DNA of 64,000 bases, from positions 2,896,001-2,960,000 of the forward strand of contig JAJTWR010000308.1 of assembly GCA_021613335.1 (NCBI GenBank), given 5' to 3'. This document shows, one piece after another, positions 29,831-45,513 of this stretch. The DNA is from Whitmania pigra (lineage: Eukaryota; Annelida; Clitellata; Hirudinida; Haemopidae). The position numbers and the translations under genes are program-made. Position 1 is the first letter of the stretch. Every line of letters begins with the position of its first letter. Below the pieces are notes generated by a model that worked only from the letters and a program-made list of their open reading frames with translations, had not been told where the DNA came from and did no database searches.

Positions 29831-31998
29831 CTCTGATACCTTCTATATTTCATAATTCCAAAAAATATTTGCTACTAAATTGGCAGCAACAGAACGACGA
29901 AATAATTCTTACAGTGAGCAAATAAATCATTTGTTTTCTCAAGGATAAGAAAAATATTGAAAATAATAATTTTTATAAAATCAAATCAAAATTAGAAGAA
30001 GGAATTTTGCCAATTGGACGTTACATGAGCACAATTGCGACGCTCCTCAAACTTTGTGGCATATCCACGGAAGAAATTGTTACTACACGTTTTTGAGAGG
30101 TTGCGCAATTTATAATCAAATGTAGTAACAGTATTATTTAGGCTTGACTATCGTAATTTCATTCTAAACTCCTGTTCACTTGCGAGTCCTTGTAAACGAT
30201 TCGAGAGAGATGACTCAGGTAAACTTCAATTCACGGGTCTGCTTAGTTCATCTGTAAGCGCACGCAATTGTTGCAATTTGCCCTCTCTGACTGTGGTAAT
30301 TGGGCCTTCTTCAAGATGTGGCACTCTACTTGATAGCAATTCATTCGCGCCAATCTCTGTTGAGAGTTCAATTATTGTTTAATCAATGCTGATATCCGCA
30401 TACCACTAAAATTATACCAGGGAGCTGTTTCAGATGTTGGCAAAATCTTGCAAACTCAATCCGGGTTTCAAATATTTCAGCGAAATAGGTCACAAATGAT
30501 CAGAAATTACATCTGATCGCGAACCAATGTTTCGATGACGACAGACTTGAAATCTCTCGCTATCGCCAAGGGACAGATTTACCGTAAAACTTGCTTGATG
30601 TCATGTGCTCATTTGTATTTTCATGCTGAGTAAGCCAAACAAACAAAGCACCTCAGAAGATAAAGTTCACTTGCAATGACAAGCCAGCTGCCAATCATAG
30701 TCGGTCTGTGTACAGCGGATAGCCGCGCTAGTTCATGCGAAATTTTGCAATCCTGACATAAAATTGTGCATTCGTGTAAAATTGTCTAGGTGTCAAGGAA
30801 TGTAAGCAAATGGTAAAATTTCAATGTTCACTAGTTTTAGTTTTCATTGAATATTTGTCCATCTTAAACAATTTCTTTCAAACAGATCAACATTTAAATC
30901 ACAATCGATTTTGGTATTCTCTATGTTCGTTGAGAGGTTTCGAAATTGCGGAATGTGCTCTGCGCGAGAATTCTTTCAAATCAACTCCGCATTGACTGTA
31001 CTTGGCCGTAACTCGCCTTACTTTCCAAAATAGGAAAATATGTGATAATTACGTCATGCAGCTCAAAATTAGCTATGTTTATTATTTCAATTTTTACTGA
31101 TAGGAATTTAGGAGAGAATTGATATAACATCGTAACTGAGCCCGTAACCTCAAACCCCATAACCGCGTCGGTTCAAATCTAGCTAAGTTTATCTTACTGT
31201 AATTGTCACGATAATCAGCGCGCCTGATTGAACAAACTACTTTCGGTTTAAGATATTTTTAAATTCCAGATTACTTTGGAAATTGGGATAATTTCTTGTT
31301 TTCATATTCTAAACACATTTACACAATGTAAATGATGTAATTTGGAACAATTTGTAACGATAAGGCGATACCAGTTAAAATTTAAGCGATAACGGTATTA
31401 CACACTCAAAACGAGTGGGTCCGGATATCGAAGTATCGAGGAAAGATGCCCGCGATTATTAACGTTTATTCCTCCTTTAACCTTTATTAGTTGAGATAAT
31501 TTATACTTAAAGGTTTTGCGATGCATCTCAAAATAGAAATACAAATCAGAGCTTTTCATCAGAAGATTCAAATAGTCTGAAAAGGGATGGATCCCTCATC
31601 GGGTCCATATTTTCCAAAAGATTTAGAAAAAGATTCTATCCCGGCTCATACTATCAAAAACTGCACCATGTGGACCGTCTTAACGTGTTTATCGTTCCTA
31701 ACTTGAGCAGTCAGCCAACGTAACTGAAGTTTTGAGCGTCTCCTCAGATTGTGTACGTTCGTGTGGCATAAACTTACACATTTCAAAGGTTAGATTTTAT
31801 ACTAAATGGTACATAAGCATTTGTATCTCGGGAATGCATTGATAGTTTGTCATTATTAGTGGTGGTAATAAATACAAATAAAATTGTAGATTCATTGCAC
31901 ATTTACAATTTTATATTTGTTTTTGGCTACATGTTAGTACCACCTTCTAGAATGCTAAAGAGCTCTGAATCTATTAACTTTTTATTTTGTTTTAGTAG
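29831..31998. other. Intergenic stretch and likely 5' region of the bZIP gene
   Basis: No gene or clear repeat was seen. The last bases (TTTTATTTTGTTTTAGTAG) form a strong 3' splice site right before the bZIP start codon, so a non-coding first exon probably lies somewhere upstream. Confidence 0.5.
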
Positions 31999-32862
31999 AT
32001 GGCTTTAGCTGATTCCAGCGAGAATGCCATATTGGATTTATCAAAAAGAGTTGCTAATGAGGATTACTGTGCTTTTGAAAATAACAACAATGTGTCAGGC
32101 CTTATATCAAACAGTAATGTCAAAGCGTTTAAAATATTTACTGACAAAATCTCACAGAAAGAGGAACCTGGGAGTAAAAACCCATCACCGGATTCACCAC
32201 TTTTCAGCAACACACATAATGAAACTTTGCAAAAGTGCAGTGTATCTGTTTCTCCAAGTCCAGGTGATGTGCATTCGTTTGTGAGCAACTCTATCACAAG
32301 CAATGACCAGCAATTGGACAGGATGTGGATGAAAACCCTTCCTCACAGAAAAAGGCCTCTAAATTTATTTAAATCAGTCGAAGAATCATCTAGCACTGAT
32401 GCAAAAAGAGTGAAAACCAGCTTTTTAGGTCAGACCTGCTTATTTGTTCCTGATCACAAAAGTGATGATCAGGAATCTTTAGCCAGCAGTAAAAGCCCAG
32501 AAGCATTTAGTCCTGTTGGTTCTCCAGGCAAAGATGACTTCATGATCAAGAACCACTTCAGCCAAATGATTGGCAACCAATGTCAATCACCTCCTGAAAT
32601 AATCCAAAGGAAATCTGCTTCTCGAACCCGAACTGGGCAGCTGAAAGATGAGGCCTATTGGGAAAGAAGGCGAAAAAATAACGAGGCAGCCAAGAGATCT
32701 CGCGACACGAGAAAACAAAAAGAAGAGGAGACGGCGCACAAAGCCAGATCACTTGCTCAGGAGAACATAAGCTTGAGGGCAGAAATAAACATCCTGAGGA
32801 CTCAGCTCTGCAACATGCAGTCCATGTTGTTCTATCGCAGTAATACTCACTCTCTCTTGTGA
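31999..32862 (+). CDS. bZIP transcription factor, PAR/NFIL3 type
   Basis: A 287-aa protein encoded in one uninterrupted exon. The basic region KDEAYWERRRKNNEAAKRSR (residues 216-235) has the N-x7-R signature (N227, R235) and the YWxRRRKNNEAAKRSRD text shared by HLF/TEF/DBP and NFIL3/CES-2 proteins, which bind TTACGTAA-type sites as dimers. The zipper positions are T245, L252, L259, L266 and M273. The N-terminal ILDLSKR (residues 11-17) resembles a CtBP-binding PxDLSxK motif, which would suggest repression. The middle is S/P-rich and disordered. A 3' splice site ends one base triplet before the ATG, so the 5' UTR is probably spliced. PAR versus NFIL3 orthology is not decided. Confidence 0.93.
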   Translation: MALADSSENAILDLSKRVANEDYCAFENNNNVSGLISNSNVKAFKIFTDKISQKEEPGSKNPSPDSPLFSNTHNETLQKCSVSVSPSPGDVHSFVSNSITSNDQQLDRMWMKTLPHRKRPLNLFKSVEESSSTDAKRVKTSFLGQTCLFVPDHKSDDQESLASSKSPEAFSPVGSPGKDDFMIKNHFSQMIGNQCQSPPEIIQRKSASRTRTGQLKDEAYWERRRKNNEAAKRSRDTRKQKEEETAHKARSLAQENISLRAEINILRTQLCNMQSMLFYRSNTHSLL

Positions 32863-35015
32863 TTCTCAAGTCGATTGTTTCAATTTTCAGCCATTTCACG
32901 TGAATACATCTATTTCAATCAGGTTATTGCGTGAGCGTCTACGAATGTGCCTTATTAAGTATTTGTTTTAGACCAAAAATTCAGAACTCTTATGACTTTG
33001 GTGATGCAATTGTTTTTTATTTAACTTCTTCCTTGAGAGGTACTTCATTTACCAATGGATTGTTTGTTACTTTTTTATTTGTATATATATATGCAATAAT
33101 ATAAAATATATTATATTTATATATATATAATTATTGCCTCATCATCTGCTCTTGTTAATTTTTCCTGACAACAATTCAAGTGAAGTTGGATATAAATTTT
33201 GATCACTAACATTTAGGTTTAGCATGACACATTTCATTTGAACTCTACCTCATCTCTTTGGACATTTATTTTGATGGATATGTAACATCTATGTTATATT
33301 AAGTTGAAGGAGTGTACATTTTCTTATAAAATTATTTTTATATTTGCAAAGTCCATTTTGAGGCATTTTTTTCAAATTAGGCTGTCAAATTATTGGTAAA
33401 GGAAGGCATTTGAGAAGCAAATTTGAAAATTTAGTGAACATTAGTGGATTGTTAGAATCTTCTTAATAGAGTAGAGTGTGTTTATTTGTATAGTGCCGCT
33501 TCCAAGGGGCACTTTGGCAGTGCTAGCCGGTTTGCGAACACGACATGTAACGATTGTTGCTTTTACCGTCGTTCACAGGCAGGCTACCCTATGAGCCAAC
33601 TTTAACTCAATGCTGAGTGATTTGTCCAAAATTTGGACAGGGGCGCATAAACCCAGCATGCAAAAAAATATGGTCCTGCACAGCATTTCAAAATCTGACA
33701 ATTTGAGAAAATATTCAGAGATTTCAAGCAGATTTTAAAATTTAATTTTGATTGCACAAGTTCATCATGATAAAAGCTGCATGTTGGTTTCACAAAAAAC
33801 TTTTGGACTTCAGGAGCCTGGCCATATCAAAAGTCGAGTGCCATTATTGATGGCTACCAAGAGGTAGACATGATGCTATTCTCCTTTTATTTTTAGATTA
33901 AACCTTTATCTCAGTTCATCTGACATATTTTAAAGTAAAAATGATAAGTTCGATCCCAAGTAGCTTCCTCTTTTGTGCTTTTACAAATCATGACAAAATA
34001 CGTCCAATAATCATGTGTAATAGTTTCAACTACCTTTGAACCAACTGAAAGTTTCATCAAATGAGCAAAATAAACACAAGTTTTCAATTGTTGCTGATTC
34101 TCTATTTTAATACAGGATTTGGTTATGGCTTTCATCTTCAATAAACAGTGAATATGACCATAAATAAAAAATTTAAAACGACAAATGAAGCAATTTTGAA
34201 GCGACAGCTAATTCAAATTAAGCAGATTATGAGAATCCACAAAGGAGAACTACAGTTAGGTAATTTATAATACAGAACATAATAAATGCCATATGGAGAA
34301 GTCTACAAATTCCAATTTGAAAGCAATTAAACAGTCTGTGATTCTTTACAATAAAAAATGAATGCCTTCTCAATGACTTTTATTCCATGACTAAAAGACT
34401 AGTGTCAACACTTTTACAAAATAAGAGATGAAATGTATGACGTGGCATAACTGTTCGGACACTAAAAGAGTAAGACAGCAACCAATTGGTGTGGACTTCA
34501 TATATACATAAAAATACAATTTAGTCGTGTTCAATTATTCAGCTGGTGAATTACAAAGCCAAAAAGTTTCAATTTTGTGTTATCATGTCTCGAAATAAGG
34601 TTTCTAAGCAGAATTCTTGGCATCAGAAAATACTTCTCAAACATGCCTTTAGTGGACTTCAGAAAATCATTAGGTATGAATGCTCACCAATCCACTGTCC
34701 AATGATCCTGCACTGCCTCTGTGTACATCTAGCAAATGATAAACAGCATTTAGAACACCTTTCCACTAATAATTCAAATTAACAAACTCCAGTCAAAAGT
34801 AATTAGATGTTTGTTAAAATAGCAATAAGCATAATAAATGGACTTTATAAATAAATGACTCGAAATACTTTTTTCAGTTTAAAATACCAACAATTTCTAT
34901 AAAATAAATTAATGTGTCAAATAAACCAATTACAGCTTTTGGATGTTGTGGTAATATATTTACATAGGCATATTTCACATACATCTTTGTAATTTTGATG
35001 TCAAAGGAAAATCAG
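32863..35015. other. 3' regions of the convergent bZIP and IQSEC genes
   Basis: Mostly AT-rich untranslated or intergenic sequence. TTTATTTGTATAGTGCCGCT at 33482 looks like a dispersed-repeat end. A minus-strand frame at 33911-34141 has no support as a gene. Confidence 0.5.
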
Positions 35016-38000
35016 CTAACATTCCACAACGTCGGGCAAGGAAGGAGAACTGCTGACTCTGGCTTCTGCATTGGTGGACAGCCTGTTGCCTCCGAAGTCA
35101 GACGGGCGCAGCAGTTCTATGTCCACTACGCCGGAGTCCTTGCTGTGACGGTTGTAATTGCAATGCTTTTGCTTCATCATCTGCTGCTTCATCAATTCCT
35201 CTTCAATCCTCAGTGCTTCCATTTCATTCATCTGCAACAGTTCAAAGAAAGACAATCAGTTCTAAGTCTTCTGAAAATAATGTTAATTTCCAAGTTCAAC
35301 CTCGAGAATGGCTTCTTTGAGGTCCTCCACAAATTTTGATCTGTCGTGTTCATTTCGTGCGTTGAGCATGATTGTTGCCTTTCCATTGCTTCCATTTGCA
35401 AGGCGAATTCCATGTTTGTAATCTGCATTATAGTAGAATTATTATATTAAAACATTGCTATTCAATAATTCTTAGAACCCAACCAAGCAAGCAACTTTTA
35501 ATGTCAATTAGACTAACATTGTGATTCGAACAGATATACTATCATGCCGGACAACGAGAATGTGCATCGGAAGCTGTAACTCACAGAATTTTTCTTTTTT
35601 CCAATTATTTTTGTGACCTGGAAATTACAAACCAAACCTTACACTCACACACACTTTTGTCAAGTAAGAATCAAAAGAGAGGCTAACCATAATCATGTCG
35701 TTGAATAAAAACACTTCTCTTTGATGTAACCCAAACTTTTCTTTCCTGTTGGGGTCTTGCACCTCGTACAACCTGCAGTAACACACGAGGCGTCTGTGCA
35801 GCTCAGCTAATTGCTGAAAGAAACAAGAGTTGCATATTAATACTATTTATTATAGTCACATTATTTCCAACATGTGCAATTCTATGACTACTAGGGTAAA
35901 TGTTATTAGTATTGTTAAATGCTTAATTCAACAAAAAGGCTGCAAATCACTGACAGGTTTCTTCCCCACAATCATCTGCTCAACTTTGGCCACTTGCGAA
36001 ACATGATCGGACCCTGGCACAAACTCAGAAACCTTGATTCTTTCGTAAATTCCAGCAAGCAGCTCAGGGTTGACGTCATCCCCATCATCAATTCCTAATC
36101 CAAAAGGAAACAAATTCACAAGAGCAAACTATCAAGTTTTGGATAATGGCCAAGAACCTCTAAGATTTTTTATGAATTCTTCAAGTTTCATCTTTCTGTC
36201 AGGTTTGATACTTTTGTTGTGGAGATCAGTGTTGAGCATAATGGTTGCAAATGCAAGGAGGAAGACTGTGTCAGGTCTATTGAAGGACTTAACCACCTCT
36301 GGGTTGCAATGGCAGTACTGACTTGCAAATGCCTAGAATTTAATCATAGCTCATAATTATAAAACTAAAAACATGCGACAGTGAAGTTTACGTCTGGTGT
36401 TTCCCACAACTGTAACAACCGCACATGACAATACTTCCTCAAACACAATGAGATGAACACTCATCCTTCTTACAAAGTGATCAGCAAATTACATGCAATT
36501 GCTCTTAAAATAGTAACATAATTCTCACTTCCATCAACCTTTCAATTTTTTGGGCTTCACCCTGGATATTTCAACACATTAAATTATTATTAAAGCAAAT
36601 TAAAACTGTTAATTTGTTTAATGAATTAATTTTATTTATTCAAAGCTATTATAATAATTTAATACAATCTATTATATTCATTGTTTTGGTCAGAAGGGAG
36701 AAATTGGTATGTTAGACACTTTATAATAGATTCAAATAAAAACAGAAGCAGCGCATTAAGCCATCTTGGTTTGTAAAGCTTGCAAATCACACATAAATTT
36801 ATGAAGAATTCAATTAAAAACAAAGTACATTTAATTACCATTGATGATCATCATCCTTTCTCATCTTAGTAATGATTACTCAATTAAGCTCTTGAAACAC
36901 AATTAATGGTTAACTTCTCTAGCAAATAACTCAAAACTTACAGGCATTCGAAAAAATGATTGAAATTTTCTCAAAGCAACATCAATTTGCAATCCTGATA
37001 GATCAATTTCCTCAGCAAAGCATCTACATAAAGTAAAGAATCATACGGATAGTGCTTTTAATGAAAATTGATTTACCTCCATTAGAATGATTTATGATTA
37101 ATCTTGATTTCTTATAAAAGCTGATGCGGTCATCATATTCACATGATATCAGATTCAATTAATTATCTTGATGTGTGAAATATGTCACTAATAATACATA
37201 CTAATTCAGTATAGTACTGCAACAAAACTGATAATCATGCAATCATTACCTCAAAACCTCCATGTTGAAGTGCTTCTGCAAGTTTCCCAAATACTCCCCT
37301 ATCATCTGCTTGCTCAGCCCTTTGCGGGCAATCAAAAATCTGGCCACGGCACTAGGCCGATTGTCGAGAAAATGTCTTTCAATAAGGTAATAAATCCCCT
37401 TCTCAGGTTTTCTGCAAACATTTTATTTTAATTACATGTAAAAATTATGTGTAATATTTGTCCAACTTCAAAATTGCATCACTTATAATATGAACAGAAA
37501 TTATAATTAAAAGTTTAAATTGCACAACACATGACTAAAAGAACAACTTGCTGACTTGTTGAACAAATTGAGGCCAATTCGATATGTTCTTTTCCTCTGT
37601 TTGTCAGTCACTCTTGGCCTACCAGAAAGACTGGAATGTTGGGAATGGTGAGGGGCATCGATTTTTGGCTGAGGTGGAATAAACGTAGGATGAGACTCTT
37701 GAGCTACTAATGGTGGCTCAATGTCTCTGCAGTGGCTTGAATTATAGTCTTCATTACCTACATCTGCTGCTACCAGTTTTCTTTTCCAAACAGGAGAACT
37801 GTATGATTTCAGTTCATTTCCACCTTTCACATTAATGACATCCCCTCGTCCCAAACTGTTCCAAGTCCTTAAATTCCTGTGAGGAGAAGATGCTCCATCC
37901 GAATCATTATGTGACGGACGTTGGCATGAAGTGACGTTCTGTATTTGTTGATCATGTGAAGACAACGATCTAAAAATGGACTCATTCGTTTTGGGCAATT

Positions 38001-39387
38001 CTTCAGGTACCAAATCAGCGGTAGTATCAAACATTTCATCGTCCAAAACATCTTCAACAGGGGGTAACTCAGCTACAAGTTCATTGTCAAAGTCAACATT
38101 ATCAATGACCATGGGATCTGAGTAAGTCTCGTTTGTCTGTGACTCATAATTTCTAGAAGGAACACAAAACATCCCTTTTGGTATACCGGAATGCTCTGAA
38201 AGATGCATCTGATGCTGACTTGGAATAACTCTGGTATCATTTCTTTTTATGGTGCTGCACTCATCCAAATTCCTCATATCTTGAGTGCCAGATACCCTAT
38301 CCTCCCTTCTGAGCATTCTCTCATCTAATAAGTCTGAACTAGGTGCATGCTGCTGCATTGGATGGAGGTTATGCTGATTCCATTGAATGTCCTCTTTGTT
38401 AAAGTCTCTATATCCCTGCTGCATATGAACTTTCATTTTAGAATTTGAGGGTAAGTAATTAGGATAGATAGATGTAGTGGGACAAGCGTCCATCCAAATG
38501 GTTTTGCTTCGACCCGCTTCATTGAAACGTCTCGACAGTCTTCTCTTATCAACCTCCAGTTTTAGTTTTGCAAAATTTTTGTCCAGAGAATACCTCCTAT
38601 AAGCCTGCTGTATGACCCGAGCGGCACGACTGGCCCTGGCTTCGCCACCGTACTTCCTCTTGAGCATTTCAACCTGCTTGGCCTGCAAATCCTGAGAGAG
38701 TTCATAATCCCACCCATCTCTTGACCTTTTTAGTTTTTCACCCTCATCCATAGGCCTCTTTTGATGTAACCGATAATGATACTGTTGATAATGAGTACTT
38801 GCTTGAAGTGATATCTGCTGATGTAGCAAATGGCGAGAGGCTCTGGCTCGACAGGAACAGGTCGCATTGTGCTTCTGAAGAGCTTGAGGATTGTGTGAAG
38901 ATTTATCCATATTGTGAGTATGAAAGTGATATTGCTGTAAATTATGCGAACTAATTTGATGAAAATGTAATGGAGGCTGGTTGTGAGAAATCTGATGATA
39001 GAAGTTAGGACTTGGGTCACCAAGCTGAGTCTGACATTGAGTTTTATGTGAAATTACGTTCGATTCATTTGAAATCTGAATTCTTTTTTGATGAGAATTA
39101 ACTGCAACAAATGCAGAATTTGGATGATAAGGAATATAGTCTTGAACAACTTGATGGTATTCATTAGGCATGTAGCATGGACATTGCTGCATTTTAGCAG
39201 TATAAAATAAACGACTACCATCCTGCCAGGCTGCATAGTTACATTGTGTAGGAGAATGCTGATGATGTCCAATCATTTTGCAATGCTTTTCATGATGATG
39301 ACCATGAATGCAGGATGTTTTGGCATGCTGCTGAGGAGTTACTTTTGGTAAAGGCCTTTGTGACCCAGTATGTTGAGGTTGGTGCAT
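35016..39387 (-). CDS. IQSEC: IQSEC/BRAG family Arf guanine-nucleotide exchange factor
   Basis: Activates Arf GTPases (Arf6 in the known family) at the cell periphery and synapses. Ten exons on the minus strand: 37556-39387, 37250-37411, 36942-37023, 36529-36561, 36158-36332, 35955-36094, 35688-35813, 35518-35617, 35301-35422 and 35016-35231. They join in phase to 995 aa. Residues 1-210 are His/Gln-rich. An IQ motif follows [20 protein letters not shown] (about 244-275). SEC7 runs from about 611 to 808, with FRMP then GEAQKIER holding the catalytic glutamate (E694) and [11 protein letters not shown]. The PH domain follows ([16 protein letters not shown] and [10 protein letters not shown]), then a glutamate/methionine-rich tail ending PDVVEC. 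An in-frame stop precedes the ATG and a 3' splice site lies at about 39405, so the 5' UTR is spliced. Confidence 0.97.
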
Positions 39388-41382
39388 AGTGATTAATCAA
39401 TTCTACAAGAAAAAAACCAAAATGAAACACCACACATTTACAACAATATCTAAAGAAAAACATTTGAGAGGTGTTTTAGGGCTTGATGCTTCTAATCTGC
39501 TGGTGTTTTTTAGAATTAAAACCTAATACTTCAGGTTGAACAAGCATTTCCCATCACAGCAATTTTAAATGCTTTAGAGCACTGCACCTTCATGGATTAT
39601 ATTATATTATACACACACTTTTATGTGACATTTGAATCACTAAGTTTAATTAGCATTAGCAGTTATAATTGTAAAACAGTATTCTTAATAAATTATGGGT
39701 TTTTTTGGAAGAACCAACAAACCCAAGGAAGATACAATTGAAAAAATACATGAGCAAAAATATTAAATATACTGAATGTCATTTCTGGGTGCATAAATAA
39801 AAACTGATTAATAAATGATTTGAAGCTCAATTTTTCAAGAAATACATGACCAATATACGTATAAATGACCATACAAATAGATTTAACTTGGAAGTCCAAG
39901 TTCATAATTAATTGGAATAAACATAATTTTAAAGAGAGTGAAAACATTAACCTTGCCTGTCAAGCAGTCTGGAGCTCTGCAACTGAACAACAAAAGATTA
40001 TACAAGCATTCAATGACCGCTTCAATATTGCTAGTTTTTCTAGCAAAATGTTTAAATGTCAATTTTTTTAATTTTACCCATAACACAGCTCCACCATAAT
40101 CACACGGCTTCGACGATAGGATGTTTACCAGCTTGCTTAGAACTTATCGATCTACTACGGCTTGATGACGGCAGTTGCGAGGTTTACATCCCGCACCGTG
40201 CAAATTTAGTACTTTCTCGTCGACAATCTTGCTAATACCGTTACAACAAATTGTTTTTTTTTTATTATGAGACGCCCGACCAACTGGATTTTGGTAAATT
40301 ATCCAACGTGGAACTTATGAAAATAAAATTTCGACTTAAGCAACAAGACATTAACTAAATCCAACATGTTTTGCTTGACATTTGATTTGCGTAGAACTAT
40401 CACATCTTTAATATTGAAAGACTGTAAACCGACAAAGCTTTAGGAACGTTGATTATTGAATAATGCTATTTCAGTCTAATTTCATAATTTAGTTGTTTTG
40501 ATTTGGTGTTAGGCTTTACATGTTATGTCAGTAGTCTAATCGCCTTAAGTAGGATGGTATTAACATGTGACCAGATTTAAGTTATCTGATCTTCTAAGTC
40601 GACCAAAATCTCCCTCATCAAGTCGTACTATCCTTATTTCCAGGGAAAAGTTAAAACATTTAGATGGTAAAGATATACAGATAGAATTTTCTTACTTCGT
40701 CTTGTCTTAACTGATCAAGTTTCGCTGAGGACATTAATACAATGTTATTGCAATTTTGGAATATCACGAGTCACATGTCCAATTTGTAAAAGCTATAACT
40801 AAAAATAATAGATGGAACTTCTCAATGACAGCGTGAAATGATCACGAAGCAGAACAGCAATGTGTGCCGACATCCCGCCCCACGCAAGTTATTTGCTATG
40901 AAAATTGCTCGGTTAATAAGTTCGTTAATTAATCCGGCATTGAACTTTCCTAATGCATCCTATGTCCTAGGCAGGTCCTATAAACAGCTCCAGCGGGAAA
41001 CTCATGCTAATCTACAAATTTAATGCTAGTTTTTATGGAAGCATTACGGCACATCACAACTGCCATGAAGCATCCCAATTTGGAATTGGTCAGATCAATA
41101 TTTGGAGATTCACTAAAATAAAGGGTTTACGCAACCTTCTGAAATGCACAAGAACCAAAACATTATCATGACCGCACATAACAACTGCATGAAAGGAATA
41201 ACATGCAGCTCACTTATCCTGAATCTTCCAAACAAAACCACATCATCCTAGCACTTTTAATGAATCTATCTAGACAGTTTATAACACATAGAATGGCATT
41301 AACAATATTGTCACAAAAATATGCTAGAGTCACATGAAGAACTCAATGACAAGATCAAGTTGGCCAATCAGATTCATGATTT
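39388..41382. other. IQSEC 5' region and CARM1 3' flank
   Basis: A less AT-rich patch at about 40085-40250 ends (minus strand) in TTATGG|GTAAAA, a donor that could belong to a non-coding first exon of IQSEC joined to the acceptor at about 39405. Nothing else is recognised up to the CARM1 stop. Confidence 0.4.
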
Positions 41383-44240
<2,858 letters not shown>

Positions 44241-44790
44241 CTTTGAAAAAAACAATCTTTCCCTGGGATAGACAACAAAAGCATTAATTCAGCGTGCTTC
44301 TCTTGTTCAAATATGTGATGGTATGAAACTATATATATTTATAATAATTCAAAATATTTTACAAATGTTATTATTTTATTTAAATTTTAAAAATAATATA
44401 CATCCAAACATAATTTTGCATAAAATTAAAATAAGGTTGCCTGTTAGAATATCAAAATAAGAATGATCATTTATCATGTAAAGTTTATTTATCCTACCGA
44501 CTTAAATTAATTCGTAAATTAGAAGGATTTCGGATCTAATTGGCAACAAATTTTTTCAAAACTGTCTTGTCTGCATGGTAATGTTGACTTATTTTGCTTT
44601 CTTTGTCTATTAATTACTTACAATCCAAATAAGATAATATAAAAATTTATATTAAGATTCTATATTTTTAATAATTCAAAGGAATTTTAATATGTTGTTA
44701 TGGATTAAATGTTTTAGGGGCTGTCCAAAATTACCAAAATTCTTCCGACAGCCAATTTGAAGTTAAGCCGAGCTGAGCTGAATAATATCG
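44241..44790. other. CARM1 upstream region
   Basis: AT-rich; it must contain the CARM1 promoter, but no specific box stands out. Confidence 0.5.
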
Positions 44791-45010
44791 CAGTCGCGGT
44801 AAAACCGTTTAAGACGAACACACACATTTTAATGAGATGCTCCACTTTAATAAAACTCCACGCTAACACAAATTAAGCCCCGCCTAAAAAGAGTAAAAGT
44901 GAATGTTTACGCTTTGCCTAACCCTAACCCTAATCCCGAGCCTAAAAATGCTGACCGATTTCTCCTAAAAAGAGATATCCCTAAAAATATTACGGATCAA
45001 AGATTTACTC
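44791..45010 (+). mobile_element. Second copy of the telomere-repeat MITE, one arm
   Basis: CGGTAAAACCGTTTAAGACG, then ACACATTTTAATGAGATGCT, CGCCTAAAAAGAGTAAAAG, the core CCTAACCCTAACCCTAA and ATTACGGATCAAAGATTTAC match 7892-8444 in order. It breaks off at about 45010 before the second arm. Only about three CCCTAA units are present. Confidence 0.88.
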
Positions 45011-45011
45011 A

Positions 45012-45513
45012 AATACAGCAAAACCTGGGTATTCTCATCTTTCCTCAAATGGATTCTGTGTTTGGAAACATTAACAAGAACATCTACGTAGTCAATAGAA
45101 CATCTGAAGGCAACGATTGCTTTCAGCAAGAGATTAAAAGTAATAGGGCGAATTGATACAGAGCTGACACAACAGGTCGAGAGTCTAAAGCAGTACTGGA
45201 GATCAGTACTTATTATCATTAAATTATCATTGTAGTTATTGTCATTAAATTTATTGCCGGCGTGCCTTCAGAGGTGACAACGAATTAGTGGGATCACCTA
45301 GTAATGGAAACATTTTGGGTATTCTTGAACTCATCACCCAGTACGACTTTCTTGCATAGGGAAACTCAAGCGAATCGCGGCAAGGGACACACAAACTGTC
45401 ATCTACAATAATGGAAGAGCTTATTAGTTTAATGGGTAACTAGTCCTCGGAGAAATCATTTCTCGAGTTAAGAAATCAAAGTACTACTCTATCTCTTTGG
45501 ATTCTACACCCGA
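45012..45513. other. No recognised feature
   Basis: Short frames only, between the MITE copy and the Tc1-like element. Confidence 0.5.

Noticed and set aside
31150..31185. GGTTCAAATCTAGC as a tRNA B box
   Set aside because: No cloverleaf or A box lies upstream at the right distance.
33911..34141. 76-aa minus-strand ORF downstream of IQSEC
   Set aside because: No family resemblance and no convincing splice partner; it probably lies in the IQSEC 3' untranslated or intergenic region.
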